A DNA stretch of 64,000 bases, taken from contig NZ_BMHV01000009.1 of NCBI RefSeq assembly GCF_014641495.1, positions 1 through 64,000 of the forward strand. Direction: 5' to 3'. The notes beneath the pieces are model-generated. The model was not told where the DNA came from. It made no database searches and saw only the letters and a program-made list of their open reading frames with translations. The stretch is from Terasakiella brassicae. Its GTDB lineage: Bacteria > Pseudomonadota > Alphaproteobacteria > Rhodospirillales > Terasakiellaceae. The position numbers and the translations under genes were made by a program. Below are positions 37,135 to 46,728 of the stretch, piece by piece (positions within the stretch are counted from its first letter, which is position 1; every line of letters starts with the position of its first letter).

Positions 37135-37923
37135 ATGTTGCGTATAATTGTGAGTGTGATTTTATTTACACTTCTTACAATGCCTGCAAACTCTTATGCC
37201 GCAGACCGACTGGAAAAAATTCAAAAAAACAATGAACTGCGCGTTTGTATCTGGCCGGGATACTTTGCCATTTCCTATCGCAATCCCAGAACGGGGGAAC
37301 TGGAAGGTATCGACATTGATATGGCGCATGAATTTGCCAAGTATCTGAAGGTAAACCTTAAATTTGTCGATAGCTCTTTTGGTAAAATCAAAGAGAATAT
37401 GACCAATGACGCCTGTGATATTTCCATGCATGGTGTGGGCGTGCGTGAAGATCGCAAACCCTTTATGGATTTTTCCGAACCACACTTGATCAGCGGGATT
37501 TATGCGGTTTCTATGAAATCCAACCCGACGATCAAACATTGGGAAGATATTGATCAAGACGGTCACATTGTTGTGGTTCAAAAAGGAACCTATATGGAAC
37601 CGGTCATGCGGGACTATCTGAAAAAGGCCGAACTTTCCGTTGTAGATAGCTTCAAAGCCCGTGAACAGGAAGTCGAAGCTGGACGCGCCGATGTCTTTAT
37701 GACTGATTTTCCCTATGGTCGGCGCATGGCATCCCTCACCACCTGGGCACATTTGATGGAGCCGAAAAAAGCATTGGCCCCGACACCTTATGCCTATGCC
37801 GTCCCCAAAGGGGAACCTGCCTGGTTGGTAAAGGTCAATGAATTCCTGCAAACCGTTAAGAAAGACGGGCGGCTGGCAGATTCTGCCAAAAAACACGGCC
37901 TTAGCCCGATTGTCGCCAAGTAA
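37135..37923 (+). CDS. Amino-acid-type periplasmic binding protein
   Basis: A 262-residue protein of the SBP_bac_3 family. A signal peptide ends near NSYAA; the mature part begins DRLEKIQKNNELRVCIWPG and has the family segment GELEGIDIDMAHEFAKYL. No ABC permease or ATPase gene is adjacent, so it is an orphan that may feed a distant transporter or present a ligand to the neighbouring sensor kinase. A strong terminator follows. The ribosome site GAGGGGG is close upstream. Confidence 0.85.
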   Translation: MLRIIVSVILFTLLTMPANSYAADRLEKIQKNNELRVCIWPGYFAISYRNPRTGELEGIDIDMAHEFAKYLKVNLKFVDSSFGKIKENMTNDACDISMHGVGVREDRKPFMDFSEPHLISGIYAVSMKSNPTIKHWEDIDQDGHIVVVQKGTYMEPVMRDYLKKAELSVVDSFKAREQEVEAGRADVFMTDFPYGRRMASLTTWAHLMEPKKALAPTPYAYAVPKGEPAWLVKVNEFLQTVKKDGRLADSAKKHGLSPIVAK

Positions 37924-37950
37924 TAAAAATACACAAACCAAACAATCTCT

Positions 37951-37985
37951 AAGCCCGCAAAACCGTGTGTTTCTGCGGGCTTTTT
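37951..37985 (+). terminator. Rho-independent terminator
   Basis: AAGCCCGCA (37951-37959) and TGCGGGCTT (37974-37982) form a perfect 9-bp stem followed by further T residues. It ends the orphan binding-protein gene. Confidence 0.9.
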
Positions 37986-38003
37986 CATGCTTTGATACAT
38001 TCG

Positions 38004-39193
<1,190 letters not shown>

Positions 39194-39213
39194 TCCTTTT
39201 TCTTTATATACAC

Positions 39214-39246
39214 GGCTTTTGTCTTTAACGCTGAAAGACAAAAGCC
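39214..39246. terminator. Long hairpin after ccrM
   Basis: GGCTTTTGTCTTT (39214-39226) and AAAGACAAAAGCC (39234-39246) form a perfect 13-bp stem 20 bases after the ccrM stop. The tract after it is not T-rich on the plus strand, so termination efficiency is uncertain; a stronger terminator follows 50 bases on. Confidence 0.6.
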
Positions 39247-39296
39247 CTTGATTTCGGACATATCCCACAGCGTTTTCATCATCGGGATATATCCAA

Positions 39297-39333
39297 AAAA
39301 ATACCCTCGCTCTGATCAAGCGAGGGTATTTTT
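39297..39333. terminator. Bidirectional terminator
   Basis: AAAAATACCCTCGCT (39297-39311) and AGCGAGGGTATTTTT (39319-39333) are perfect complements with T-runs on both strands. It separates ccrM from the convergent secreted-protein gene. Confidence 0.9.
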
Positions 39334-39361
39334 GTGGGTTTACCGATTTACAGAACCGACT

Positions 39362-40033
39362 TTAAGGATCTTCTGCCGTAATGGTTACGGTTGGTGGTTG
39401 CGGGAAAGTGACTGTACAGGCACCACCACCATGTCCAAAAGCCTGGGAGGTATCGAACTTCACATCAATACGCGGGAGCTCACCTTTACAGGTGTAAGGC
39501 GATGCAAGTGCGATGGTCATTGTAAACTGGCTGGCCCCATCTGTTTGCGTAATGCCATAGGTCGAATAATCAAACCCACCTAACCCCGGCACCGCTTGAA
39601 CCGTTGCCTGATTGGGAAGCTGCATGGTCGCCGGCAACACCGCCCCGCCAGAGGCCGCACCGGCTAAAAACGCACCACGCGCGCCGCTGCCACCGTTTGT
39701 TTTACATGTGCCGTCATCCCCGCTGATCACAAAGGATGTGGACATGGTTACCCGGACATGAGACCAGGTTTGAAAAAGCGGAATGCCTTGCAGATCGATA
39801 AATTTACCGACTTCTTCCCCGACACTGGCAGAAGCAATATCAAAAACTTTGGACGAACTCCCCAAAACGAATGGCGCGGTACATGTCGCACTTTGGCAGA
39901 GCTCAACCTTGGTAATCGTCACATCATAACGTGTTGCCTGCCCCGAGTTCGTCCCTGTGATCGGACTCGCATGGGCCGATGAAGCCAAGGACAACGCAAA
40001 CAAAACAAAAAACATGTTCGTGAATTTTAACAT
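39362..40033 (-). CDS. Secreted protein of unknown function
   Basis: A 223-residue protein with a clear signal peptide (cleavage near AHA-S, residue 22) and GGAG 7 bases before its ATG. The mature part is rich in Thr, Ser, Gly and Ala, looks beta-rich, and carries five Cys (46, 51, 110, 182, 206). I do not recognise a family. The gene begins 18 bases after the stop of the inverse-autotransporter-like barrel gene, so the two form an operon. It might be a surface protein served by or attached to that barrel; nothing in the sequence proves this. Confidence 0.75.
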   Translation of the reverse strand: MLKFTNMFFVLFALSLASSAHASPITGTNSGQATRYDVTITKVELCQSATCTAPFVLGSSSKVFDIASASVGEEVGKFIDLQGIPLFQTWSHVRVTMSTSFVISGDDGTCKTNGGSGARGAFLAGAASGGAVLPATMQLPNQATVQAVPGLGGFDYSTYGITQTDGASQFTMTIALASPYTCKGELPRIDVKFDTSQAFGHGGGACTVTFPQPPTVTITAEDP

Positions 40034-40051
40034 TTTTTTCTCCGATCCGGC

Positions 40052-41062
40052 TTAGTTGCTGCGACTAATCACAACGCCGCTGGAACGACGTTCAACGATA
40101 ATACGATTTTCGCGGCGTACTTTATCCAGATTATGTTCGCTCATATCGCGCATATCCCATGCCTGATCGGCAATAAAGGAGGAACTGAAGGCCGCAGGCC
40201 GATTGGGCTGTCCCCCACCGGGGCCGAAATTGAAGCTCAGCTTCATAAAGACTTCATCGTCGCTGAAATTGTCATCGCGCCAACCCGCTTCAACCGTCAG
40301 GTTTTGATGAATGTCGGCTTCCAGACTGGCTGTCCAGCCTTTGATATCTTCAGTATTGAGAACGGATTCCCAAAAATAGCGTTTGCTATAGACCCGTGCC
40401 CACGGCATGTAAGGGATTTGCAGACCAAGCTCGACATCGAAGCCGTCCAGAACTTCTTCGCGGGTATCGCCGCTCAGGCCGTGTGAGGTTGCCCCGCCAA
40501 GCCCCCAATAGGCATTGCTGGCGAAATCCAGACCGGACCATTTGGCTTCAACCCCCATACCCAACCGTTTATGGCGGCGTTTCCATTCCCAATCAAAGAA
40601 GGTGTTCGCCCCTAACATAATTGTATTGTCGTTTAATAACTGACGATAACCCAAACCGATGTTAGTTACATCACGGTCCGTCCCCAGATATTCATACCGG
40701 TTTTGACTGAGTTGCGTAAAAACGGTTTGTTCCTTGCCTTCACTCTCGTAAAGCGGTTGCACAGTCAGCAAAGACCAATAGGGTTTGCCGTCATCCTGTA
40801 TTTCAGCCTCAAATTCGATACGTTGTGCCCATGCGGGCAAATCTTCGCCGATTGCCGGTAAAAAATATTCAATCGCAGCTTGCCCCAGATTAACAGCTGC
40901 CCCTTCAACATTGTTGCTGGCCGCCATTTGAACGGATTGCGCCACTTTCTGATATGTTTTTTGCGCATTTGGATCTTCGGCGTTTGCCAACGTGACACAC
41001 CCCGCAGATATGCCCGCAAAAATTGTCGCACGACACATATATTTAAAGTTAATTTGAGACAT
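40052..41062 (-). CDS. Inverse autotransporter beta-barrel protein lacking a passenger
   Basis: A 336-residue outer-membrane protein with a signal peptide (about 1-28, ending NAE). The intimin/invasin-type barrel is recognised from NIGLGYRQLLNDNTIMLGAN, FFDWEWKRRHKRLGMGVEAKW, ASNAYWGL and the closing LSFNFG. Just after the barrel comes NLDKVRRENRIIVERR, which parallels the linker that follows intimin barrels. There the protein stops, after RSSGVVISRSN: no Ig-like or lectin passenger and no LysM domain. A small secreted protein gene follows 18 bases later. It may act as a porin-like stub or as the anchor of a split adhesin. Confidence 0.82.
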   Translation of the reverse strand: MSQINFKYMCRATIFAGISAGCVTLANAEDPNAQKTYQKVAQSVQMAASNNVEGAAVNLGQAAIEYFLPAIGEDLPAWAQRIEFEAEIQDDGKPYWSLLTVQPLYESEGKEQTVFTQLSQNRYEYLGTDRDVTNIGLGYRQLLNDNTIMLGANTFFDWEWKRRHKRLGMGVEAKWSGLDFASNAYWGLGGATSHGLSGDTREEVLDGFDVELGLQIPYMPWARVYSKRYFWESVLNTEDIKGWTASLEADIHQNLTVEAGWRDDNFSDDEVFMKLSFNFGPGGGQPNRPAAFSSSFIADQAWDMRDMSEHNLDKVRRENRIIVERRSSGVVISRSN

Positions 41063-41155
41063 TCTAGTTGGACCTAACCATTTCCCCTGAGAGCAAAAAC
41101 TTGCTCTTTCTTCAAAACCTTGGCTAAATTAATGAGTTCTTACCCTTAACTCAAT

Positions 41156-41171
41156 TGCTACACATGTAGCA
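41156..41171. promoter_or_regulatory. Palindrome in the barrel/kinase divergent promoter
   Basis: TGCTAC-ACAT-GTAGCA is a perfect 6-bp dyad between the minus-strand barrel gene and the plus-strand kinase gene, about 95 bases from each start. It could be an operator shared by both. Confidence 0.4.
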
Positions 41172-41257
41172 TACATCTCTTAATTAGTACACAATGAACA
41201 TGCACTTTTTCCATCCAGGGATATACTTAACAGCCGACAACACCATAGGTTGACAAA

Positions 41258-42973
41258 ATGACATCTGTGCAGACTGAACAAATCCGACTATTTGCCAAAG
41301 CCCCTAAAACCATTGTGATCGGGCATATCAGTTCGTTTGCCGTTTTATTGTATTTGGCAACGAAATCCTCAGCCCTCCCATCGGGTCTTCTGATCGCATG
41401 GGCGATTCTGGAACTTGTCCTCACACCCGGACTTCTGTTGTACATGAAAATATGGGCAAAAGACCTCCCGGAAGAAATACCGCAACAAGCACGCTGGATT
41501 GGTTTTCTCAATGCCTTGGTCTGTCTGGTCGGCACCAGTTGGGGGATGATGCTTTATCTTTCCCTTGCGACAGATGACCCGGCGTCATTTGCCATGCAAA
41601 TGGCAATTGCAGCCGGATCAACGGCGGCGTCTGTCAAATCCCTTGGTTTATTTCGCTGGACCTTTATCTGTTACGGCATTCCCTATCTGGGCCTGTTATC
41701 CCTCAAACTTATTCTATTGGGCGGAGACTTTGTTGCATTGGCCGTTCTCGTGCTGATCTTTTTGTTAATGATGTTATTACTGGCCAAGGACGTCTTGGCC
41801 TCTTTCATGGACTACGTTGCTATCAAGAATGAAAACCTCGACCTGATTGCCCAGCTTCAAAATGCCAATGCACAGGCCCGTTTGGCCAATCGGGAAAAAA
41901 CCCGGCTGCTTGCCTCTGCCAGTCACGATTTGCGCCAACCGGTTCATGCAATGGGGCTGCATCTGGAAACACTATCTGACAGTACGTTACCTGAAGCTGC
42001 GCAAAAAACCGTTGCCCATTTGCGTCAATCCATTCGCAACCTCAGCAATATGTTCACCTCTTTGCTGGATATCAGCCTGTTGGAAACCGGGAATTTTACA
42101 TTTCAAACCCAAGTGATTGACCTTGCGGCCTTTCTCAAAAACATTGCCGAAGAATTCAAGCCATTGGCTGATATTTGCGAGGCCTCCATTCACATCAAAT
42201 GCGCCCCTTACTGGATTGAAAGTGACCCGGTCCTCTTGCGCCGGATTGTACAAAACTTACTATCCAATGCCTTGAAATATGGCGGCAAAGGCACTGTTAC
42301 GCTGGAGATTACACACACCTCCAACACTTTGAACCTGCATGTAAAAGATCAAGGTCGGGGAATTGCACAGAAAGAACGCACCCAGATTTTTGAAGAATTT
42401 AAACGTGCCGCCACCACACCAGACCATGTCCAGACACAAGACAGCATCGGTCTGGGTCTTGCCATTGTCAAAAAGCTCTGCATACCTTTACACTTAGACC
42501 TTGATTTGCACAGCTCAATCAAAGGGTCCATTTTCACCGTTTCCGGCCTTAAGCTGGGGCATGCACAAGCTGCGACACCGCCTGAAACCACGTTAAACAA
42601 TTCATTAAACGGTTTACATATCCTCATCGTTGATGACGACCCTGACAGCCTGCGGGCCAGCGAAACCTTGCTCGCCCATTGGGGGGCACGTGTCAGTTAT
42701 GCGCAATCGCTTTATGAAGTTAAACCCTCGGATGCACCCGATCTGGTCTTGAGCGATTTTTCATTGGGAAACGGCGTGACCGCCTTTGATGTGCAGGAAC
42801 AAATTAACCAACAAAGTCCCCATCCGGTACCCTTTATTATCCTGTCCGGTGAAACCGATCCAAAGATTATTGATGAAATTCACACACGCGGTCTTTTATT
42901 GATCCCAAAACCGGTTCAACCGGCCCGCCTGCGCGCCGCGATTGAAAGCCAGCTTGCCCGGATCAGGCGCTAA
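41258..42973 (+). CDS. Hybrid histidine kinase with multi-pass membrane sensor
   Basis: A 571-residue kinase. About six hydrophobic segments occupy residues 18-180 with little periplasmic sequence. A short coiled coil leads to HisKA with His223 (SASHDLRQPVHAMG), then HATPase (NLLSNALKYGG, DQGRGIA, GLGLAIV) and a C-terminal receiver (ILIVDDD 455-461; Asp500 in VLSDFSLGNG). This layout is like RpfC-type or ketoacid-related hybrid kinases with DLRQP boxes. A LuxR-type regulator is encoded convergently, with the two stops overlapping by 11 bases, and is the likely partner. Confidence 0.88.
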   Translation: MTSVQTEQIRLFAKAPKTIVIGHISSFAVLLYLATKSSALPSGLLIAWAILELVLTPGLLLYMKIWAKDLPEEIPQQARWIGFLNALVCLVGTSWGMMLYLSLATDDPASFAMQMAIAAGSTAASVKSLGLFRWTFICYGIPYLGLLSLKLILLGGDFVALAVLVLIFLLMMLLLAKDVLASFMDYVAIKNENLDLIAQLQNANAQARLANREKTRLLASASHDLRQPVHAMGLHLETLSDSTLPEAAQKTVAHLRQSIRNLSNMFTSLLDISLLETGNFTFQTQVIDLAAFLKNIAEEFKPLADICEASIHIKCAPYWIESDPVLLRRIVQNLLSNALKYGGKGTVTLEITHTSNTLNLHVKDQGRGIAQKERTQIFEEFKRAATTPDHVQTQDSIGLGLAIVKKLCIPLHLDLDLHSSIKGSIFTVSGLKLGHAQAATPPETTLNNSLNGLHILIVDDDPDSLRASETLLAHWGARVSYAQSLYEVKPSDAPDLVLSDFSLGNGVTAFDVQEQINQQSPHPVPFIILSGETDPKIIDEIHTRGLLLIPKPVQPARLRAAIESQLARIRR

Positions 42974-43583
42974 CGTCCTGATCCATTTTATGCGCCCATG
43001 ATGCCGCAGCGGTGCGTGAATTGACATTTAACGCCCGCATCAGGGCTGAAATATGACTGCGCACTGTAAAGGGCGATAAATCCAGAACGCGGGCAATTTC
43101 TTTATTGCTCATGCCTTGGCTCAACAGGTCAAGGACTTCACGTTGGCGCGGTGGTAAATTCGACAGAATTTTGCGTTCCTCTGTATCGACATCAATCAGA
43201 AACTCCCCCATCGCCAAGACCCGTTCCCCGGCCCAAACATCCTGAATATGAGCACTGATGTCTTGCGGGTCCAAACTTTTTGAGACAAACCCGTTTACCC
43301 CCATATCCATAATCTGCTGAATATCACCTTTACGATCCAGCATCGACACAATCACCAAAGGAACCAACGGATAGGATTGTCGAATATCGGGAAGATCTTT
43401 CTTGTAATCAAAATTGGGGAGGAACAGGTCCAAAATTGCAAGGTCATACGGCTGTTCGAATGCTTCCATGAGGGCTTCTCCCTCACCAACCTGCGTACAT
43501 GTCACCCCGTCAAACGCTTGCGCCATCAACCCGCATATTCCACTTCGAAACATCGGATGATCATCTGCAATTAAAACCCGCAT
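42963..43583 (-). CDS. LuxR/NarL-type response regulator
   Basis: A 206-residue regulator with a receiver (about 1-120; Asp7, Asp8 and phosphoacceptor Asp52 in LAILDLFLPNFD) and a C-terminal LuxR helix-turn-helix (about 140-200) with LPPRQREVLDLLSQGMSNKE and LDLSPFTVRSHISAL. It binds DNA as a dimer when phosphorylated, by family precedent. Its 3' end overlaps that of the hybrid kinase gene. Targets are unknown; the neighbouring barrel operon is a reasonable candidate. Confidence 0.92.
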   Translation of the reverse strand: MRVLIADDHPMFRSGICGLMAQAFDGVTCTQVGEGEALMEAFEQPYDLAILDLFLPNFDYKKDLPDIRQSYPLVPLVIVSMLDRKGDIQQIMDMGVNGFVSKSLDPQDISAHIQDVWAGERVLAMGEFLIDVDTEERKILSNLPPRQREVLDLLSQGMSNKEIARVLDLSPFTVRSHISALMRALNVNSRTAAASWAHKMDQDVSA

Positions 43584-43781
43584 CGTTCCCTCAATTCACC
43601 TTGCCCTCCTATTTTCATAACGCAGACACGGTCTTTTTGCCAAGGTAAAGATTGGGATTTCCACAAAATGACTTTGATATAGCCCCTCTTCCCCCCTTTC
43701 TTTCTTTGACATCGATGCCTAAATCCCCTAAGCCAAAAAACGTTCTTTCTGTTCCCCTTTTCGATCAAGTGAGCCTTACCG

Positions 43782-44480
43782 ATGAAAGCTTTTGAACGTA
43801 TTTATGTCGCCTTGGATACAACCGATGTGTCCTATGCTGTTGAACTGGCCCAAAAGCTGAAAGGGCTTGTCGGGGGAATGAAGGTTGGCAAAGAATTTTT
43901 TACCGCCAATGGCCCGCAAGGGGTTGCTGCCATTCGCGATGTCGGCATGCCGGTTTTTCTGGATTTAAAATTTCATGATATTCCCAATACCGTTGCCGGG
44001 GCCATTCGTGCGGCAAAACCGATTGCGCCACAGATTATCAACGTGCATGCCCAAGGCGGACCGGAAATGTTGAAACAGGCCGCAAACGCTGGACGCGAAG
44101 CTGGTATTCCCCTGACCATTGCCGTGACGATCCTGACCGCACTGGATCAAGACGATCTCGATGCTATTGGTATCAATGACACCATCGAAGATCAGGTCGT
44201 GCGCCTTGCTAAACTGACCCAAGACAATGGTTTGGACGGTGTGGTCTGTTCTGCCAAAGAAATTGCCCCGATCCGCGCGGCCTGTGGTCCCGATTTTAAA
44301 TTGATCGTCCCCGGCATTCGCCCGGCATGGGCCGCCAAAGGCGACCAAAAACGTGTGATGACCCCGCGTGACGCTGTTCTCGCAGGTGCCGATATTTTAG
44401 TCATCGGGCGCCCGATCACTCAAGCCGATGATCCGGTGGAAGCCGCCCAAAAAATTGCACACGAACTGGAAGGGCTGTAA
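43782..44480 (+). CDS. pyrF: Orotidine 5'-phosphate decarboxylase
   Basis: A 232-residue TIM-barrel enzyme for the last step of UMP synthesis. The catalytic Asp61-Lys63-Asp66 cluster is seen in FLDLKFHDIPNTV, and phosphate-binding segments in VPGIRPAWA and VIGRPITQADDPV near the end. It begins a plus-strand run of closely spaced genes that includes two membrane proteins and the end of the trp pathway. No other pyrimidine gene is in the window. Confidence 0.97.
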   Translation: MKAFERIYVALDTTDVSYAVELAQKLKGLVGGMKVGKEFFTANGPQGVAAIRDVGMPVFLDLKFHDIPNTVAGAIRAAKPIAPQIINVHAQGGPEMLKQAANAGREAGIPLTIAVTILTALDQDDLDAIGINDTIEDQVVRLAKLTQDNGLDGVVCSAKEIAPIRAACGPDFKLIVPGIRPAWAAKGDQKRVMTPRDAVLAGADILVIGRPITQADDPVEAAQKIAHELEGL

Positions 44481-44486
44481 GCCGAC

Positions 44487-45185
44487 ATGGAAATGCAAAT
44501 TATGACCATCGTTTTTGACGCATTGGCCTTTATGCGCGCAAATGCAAAGGTTTTTCGCAAATATATTTTCCTGCCGCTGTGCTTGTCCATTGCCTCGTTG
44601 TTTCTGGTCAAAATTCCTGTTGTCGGCTTAACGCTGTCGACAATTTCCAATTCATTTGCGCTTGCTTTACTGGGGGTGTCTTCCACCCGGTTTTATCTGC
44701 TGCGCGATGCCGATGCTGTTGCTGACGGGGCAAACCGTCCTTTCGTCCGTTTCTTTTTCCTGACCTTCTGCCTGACATTTTTGGGGCATATGGCGGAGAT
44801 TTTCGAATACCTCCCGCCAGAATATATGGGGGGTATGTTTATCTGGATGTTGCTCGGTTTCTGGGTCAATCTGAAAATCTGCCTTGCCTTTCCCGCCCTT
44901 GCAATGGATCATCCGGGGTCGGTCTGGGACAATGTTAAAGCCAGTTTCAATTGGACGACAGGATACGGGTTTCGCATTATTGCAGCATTCCTGTTCTGTT
45001 ATTTCCCGGTCATTTTCTTTACCCTTGCCCTGATGCAGGTGCCGGACCTGACACCGTCACTGGATAATTTCTGGGCCAGCCTGCCCCAACTGATTTTTTC
45101 AGATGTCCTGATTGTCTTCTCAATGCTCTGGTCGTCGCTGGTGCTGGCTAAATTCTATGAAAATATTGTCCTGAAAAGGCCTTAA
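44487..45185 (+). CDS. Multi-pass membrane protein of unknown function
   Basis: A 232-residue protein with five or so hydrophobic segments, starting 6 bases after pyrF. The N terminus FDALAFMRANAKVFRKYIFLPL and later VKASFNWTTGYGFRIIAAF are reminiscent of DUF-type YciC-like membrane proteins, but the family is not certain. A second membrane protein with the same general plan follows after 3 bases, so the two are likely to work together. Confidence 0.75.
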   Translation: MEMQIMTIVFDALAFMRANAKVFRKYIFLPLCLSIASLFLVKIPVVGLTLSTISNSFALALLGVSSTRFYLLRDADAVADGANRPFVRFFFLTFCLTFLGHMAEIFEYLPPEYMGGMFIWMLLGFWVNLKICLAFPALAMDHPGSVWDNVKASFNWTTGYGFRIIAAFLFCYFPVIFFTLALMQVPDLTPSLDNFWASLPQLIFSDVLIVFSMLWSSLVLAKFYENIVLKRP

Positions 45186-45188
45186 AAC

Positions 45189-46022
45189 ATGCTGGACATC
45201 CCAAAACTAGACGACAAACTGCCGGTTTTCGCCCTTGTAAACGGGGTTTATGCCGTCTTATTTCGCAATCCCATGATCTTTGTCCGGGCGGGATTATTTC
45301 CCTTTTTACTTTTGCTCACCATTAATTTGTGGCACACGCCGCAAAGCTGGGGACTCGAAGCTTTTTACGGGATACGGGTTGTTGAATGGCTGCTGATCCT
45401 CACACTTTGGACCTTTTATGCGCTACAATTACAACGCTTTGTCCTCAAAGGATCCTTTGAAGGTGCGACATCTTTCCTGCCGAAATTGAATATGCGCGAA
45501 TGGCGTTTTTTCAAGGCCTCCGTGCTGGTATTGATGCCGCTGACGATCTTTGCCTTCTGGTTTGACCAACCCTTGTTTTTCCATCAACCCGATGTGTTGG
45601 TGATGGGCGGCATTACGGCCTTGGACGGGGTCAGCCTGCATTTATACGCCAGTTTGTTTTTAGGCTGGATCATGCAGGTTTTTGCCTTTGTTCTGCCTGC
45701 AATTGCGGAAGACACCCCCCGTCCGGCCCGTGACCTGTTCGCCATGTCATTTCATGCCTTACGCCAAGATTTCACCCGCCTGTTTGCCGCCAGTGTGCTG
45801 GTCGCCTTGCCTTTATGGGTCGCCGTGTTTATCCTGCGCCTTGTCCTGCATATGCCGATTTTCACCCAATTGGCAATGGGGGATGAAGCATCTGCCCTAG
45901 TCTGGAATTTACTCTTTTTAACTTTGGAAACCGCCAAAACCTTTATCGGGGGCGGATTACTCGCTATGTTATGGGCACTCGCCTATGGAAGAACGAGAGG
46001 ACGCCATGTCGATAGCCGTTAA
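45189..46022 (+). CDS. Multi-pass membrane protein of unknown function
   Basis: A 277-residue protein with about six hydrophobic segments. The first part FALVNGVYAVLFRNPMIFVRAGLFPFLLLL parallels the start of the preceding membrane protein (amphipathic stretch, then a long helix), suggesting a distant paralogue pair. Its last 17 bases overlap trpF, so expression is coupled to tryptophan synthesis genes. No transport or enzyme motif was recognised. Confidence 0.75.
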   Translation: MLDIPKLDDKLPVFALVNGVYAVLFRNPMIFVRAGLFPFLLLLTINLWHTPQSWGLEAFYGIRVVEWLLILTLWTFYALQLQRFVLKGSFEGATSFLPKLNMREWRFFKASVLVLMPLTIFAFWFDQPLFFHQPDVLVMGGITALDGVSLHLYASLFLGWIMQVFAFVLPAIAEDTPRPARDLFAMSFHALRQDFTRLFAASVLVALPLWVAVFILRLVLHMPIFTQLAMGDEASALVWNLLFLTLETAKTFIGGGLLAMLWALAYGRTRGRHVDSR

Positions 46023-46647
46023 AATCTGTGGATTAAAAACACCCGAGGATGCCCATGTTGCCATACAGGCCGGGGCTGACCTGTTGGGGTGTGTCTTTTT
46101 CCCGCCCAGCCCGCGCAATGTCAGTGCCAAACAGGCCGCAGAAGTTTTTGATATGGTCGGTGACGCCGATGTTTTAAAAGTCGGCCTGTTCGTTAATCCA
46201 AGCGATGACGAATTGATGAGCGTGCTTAATCAGGTTCGCCTTGATTTGATCCAGTTTCATGGTGACGAAAGCCCGGAACGTGTGGAAGAGGTTCGCCAGA
46301 CCTTTGGCCTGCCGGTTATGAAAGCCCTGCCCATCGAAACGACTGAGGATGTGGAAAAAGCGCGGACCTATGACGGTGTGGCGGATCGTTTGTTATTTGA
46401 TGCCAAACCACCCAAAGGGGCGACACGTCCGGGCGGAAACGCCATTGCCTTTGACTGGTCCTTGCTGCGCGATACCCAATGGACGGTGCCGTGGATGCTG
46501 GCGGGCGGTTTAACCGTGGATAACGTTCTTGACGCTGTGAAACAAAGCGGGTGCAAAGCGGTCGACGTTTCCAGCGGGGTTGAGGCCGAAAAAGGCGTAA
46601 AAAGCCCCGAGTTGATAGAAGCTTTCCTCAAAGCCGTAAAAGGCTGA
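46006..46647 (+). CDS. trpF: Phosphoribosylanthranilate isomerase
   Basis: A 213-residue TIM barrel that performs the Amadori rearrangement in tryptophan synthesis. The N-terminal VKICGLKTPEDA holds the catalytic Cys, VDLIQFHGDE follows, and LLFDAKPPKG holds the catalytic Asp. The start at 46006 is supported by GAGAGG at 45995-46000 and by family N termini; an ATG at 45985 lies inside the upstream gene. trpB and trpA follow. trpC, trpD and trpE are not in this window, which is common in alphaproteobacteria. Confidence 0.96.
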   Translation: MSIAVKICGLKTPEDAHVAIQAGADLLGCVFFPPSPRNVSAKQAAEVFDMVGDADVLKVGLFVNPSDDELMSVLNQVRLDLIQFHGDESPERVEEVRQTFGLPVMKALPIETTEDVEKARTYDGVADRLLFDAKPPKGATRPGGNAIAFDWSLLRDTQWTVPWMLAGGLTVDNVLDAVKQSGCKAVDVSSGVEAEKGVKSPELIEAFLKAVKG

Positions 46648-46728
46648 GTAAAAAACGCCATTTTTCTTTGCCAGTCCTTTTCCACATGCGCTATAAGACA
46701 AGCAAATATTTATAGGTCACGTTTAACG

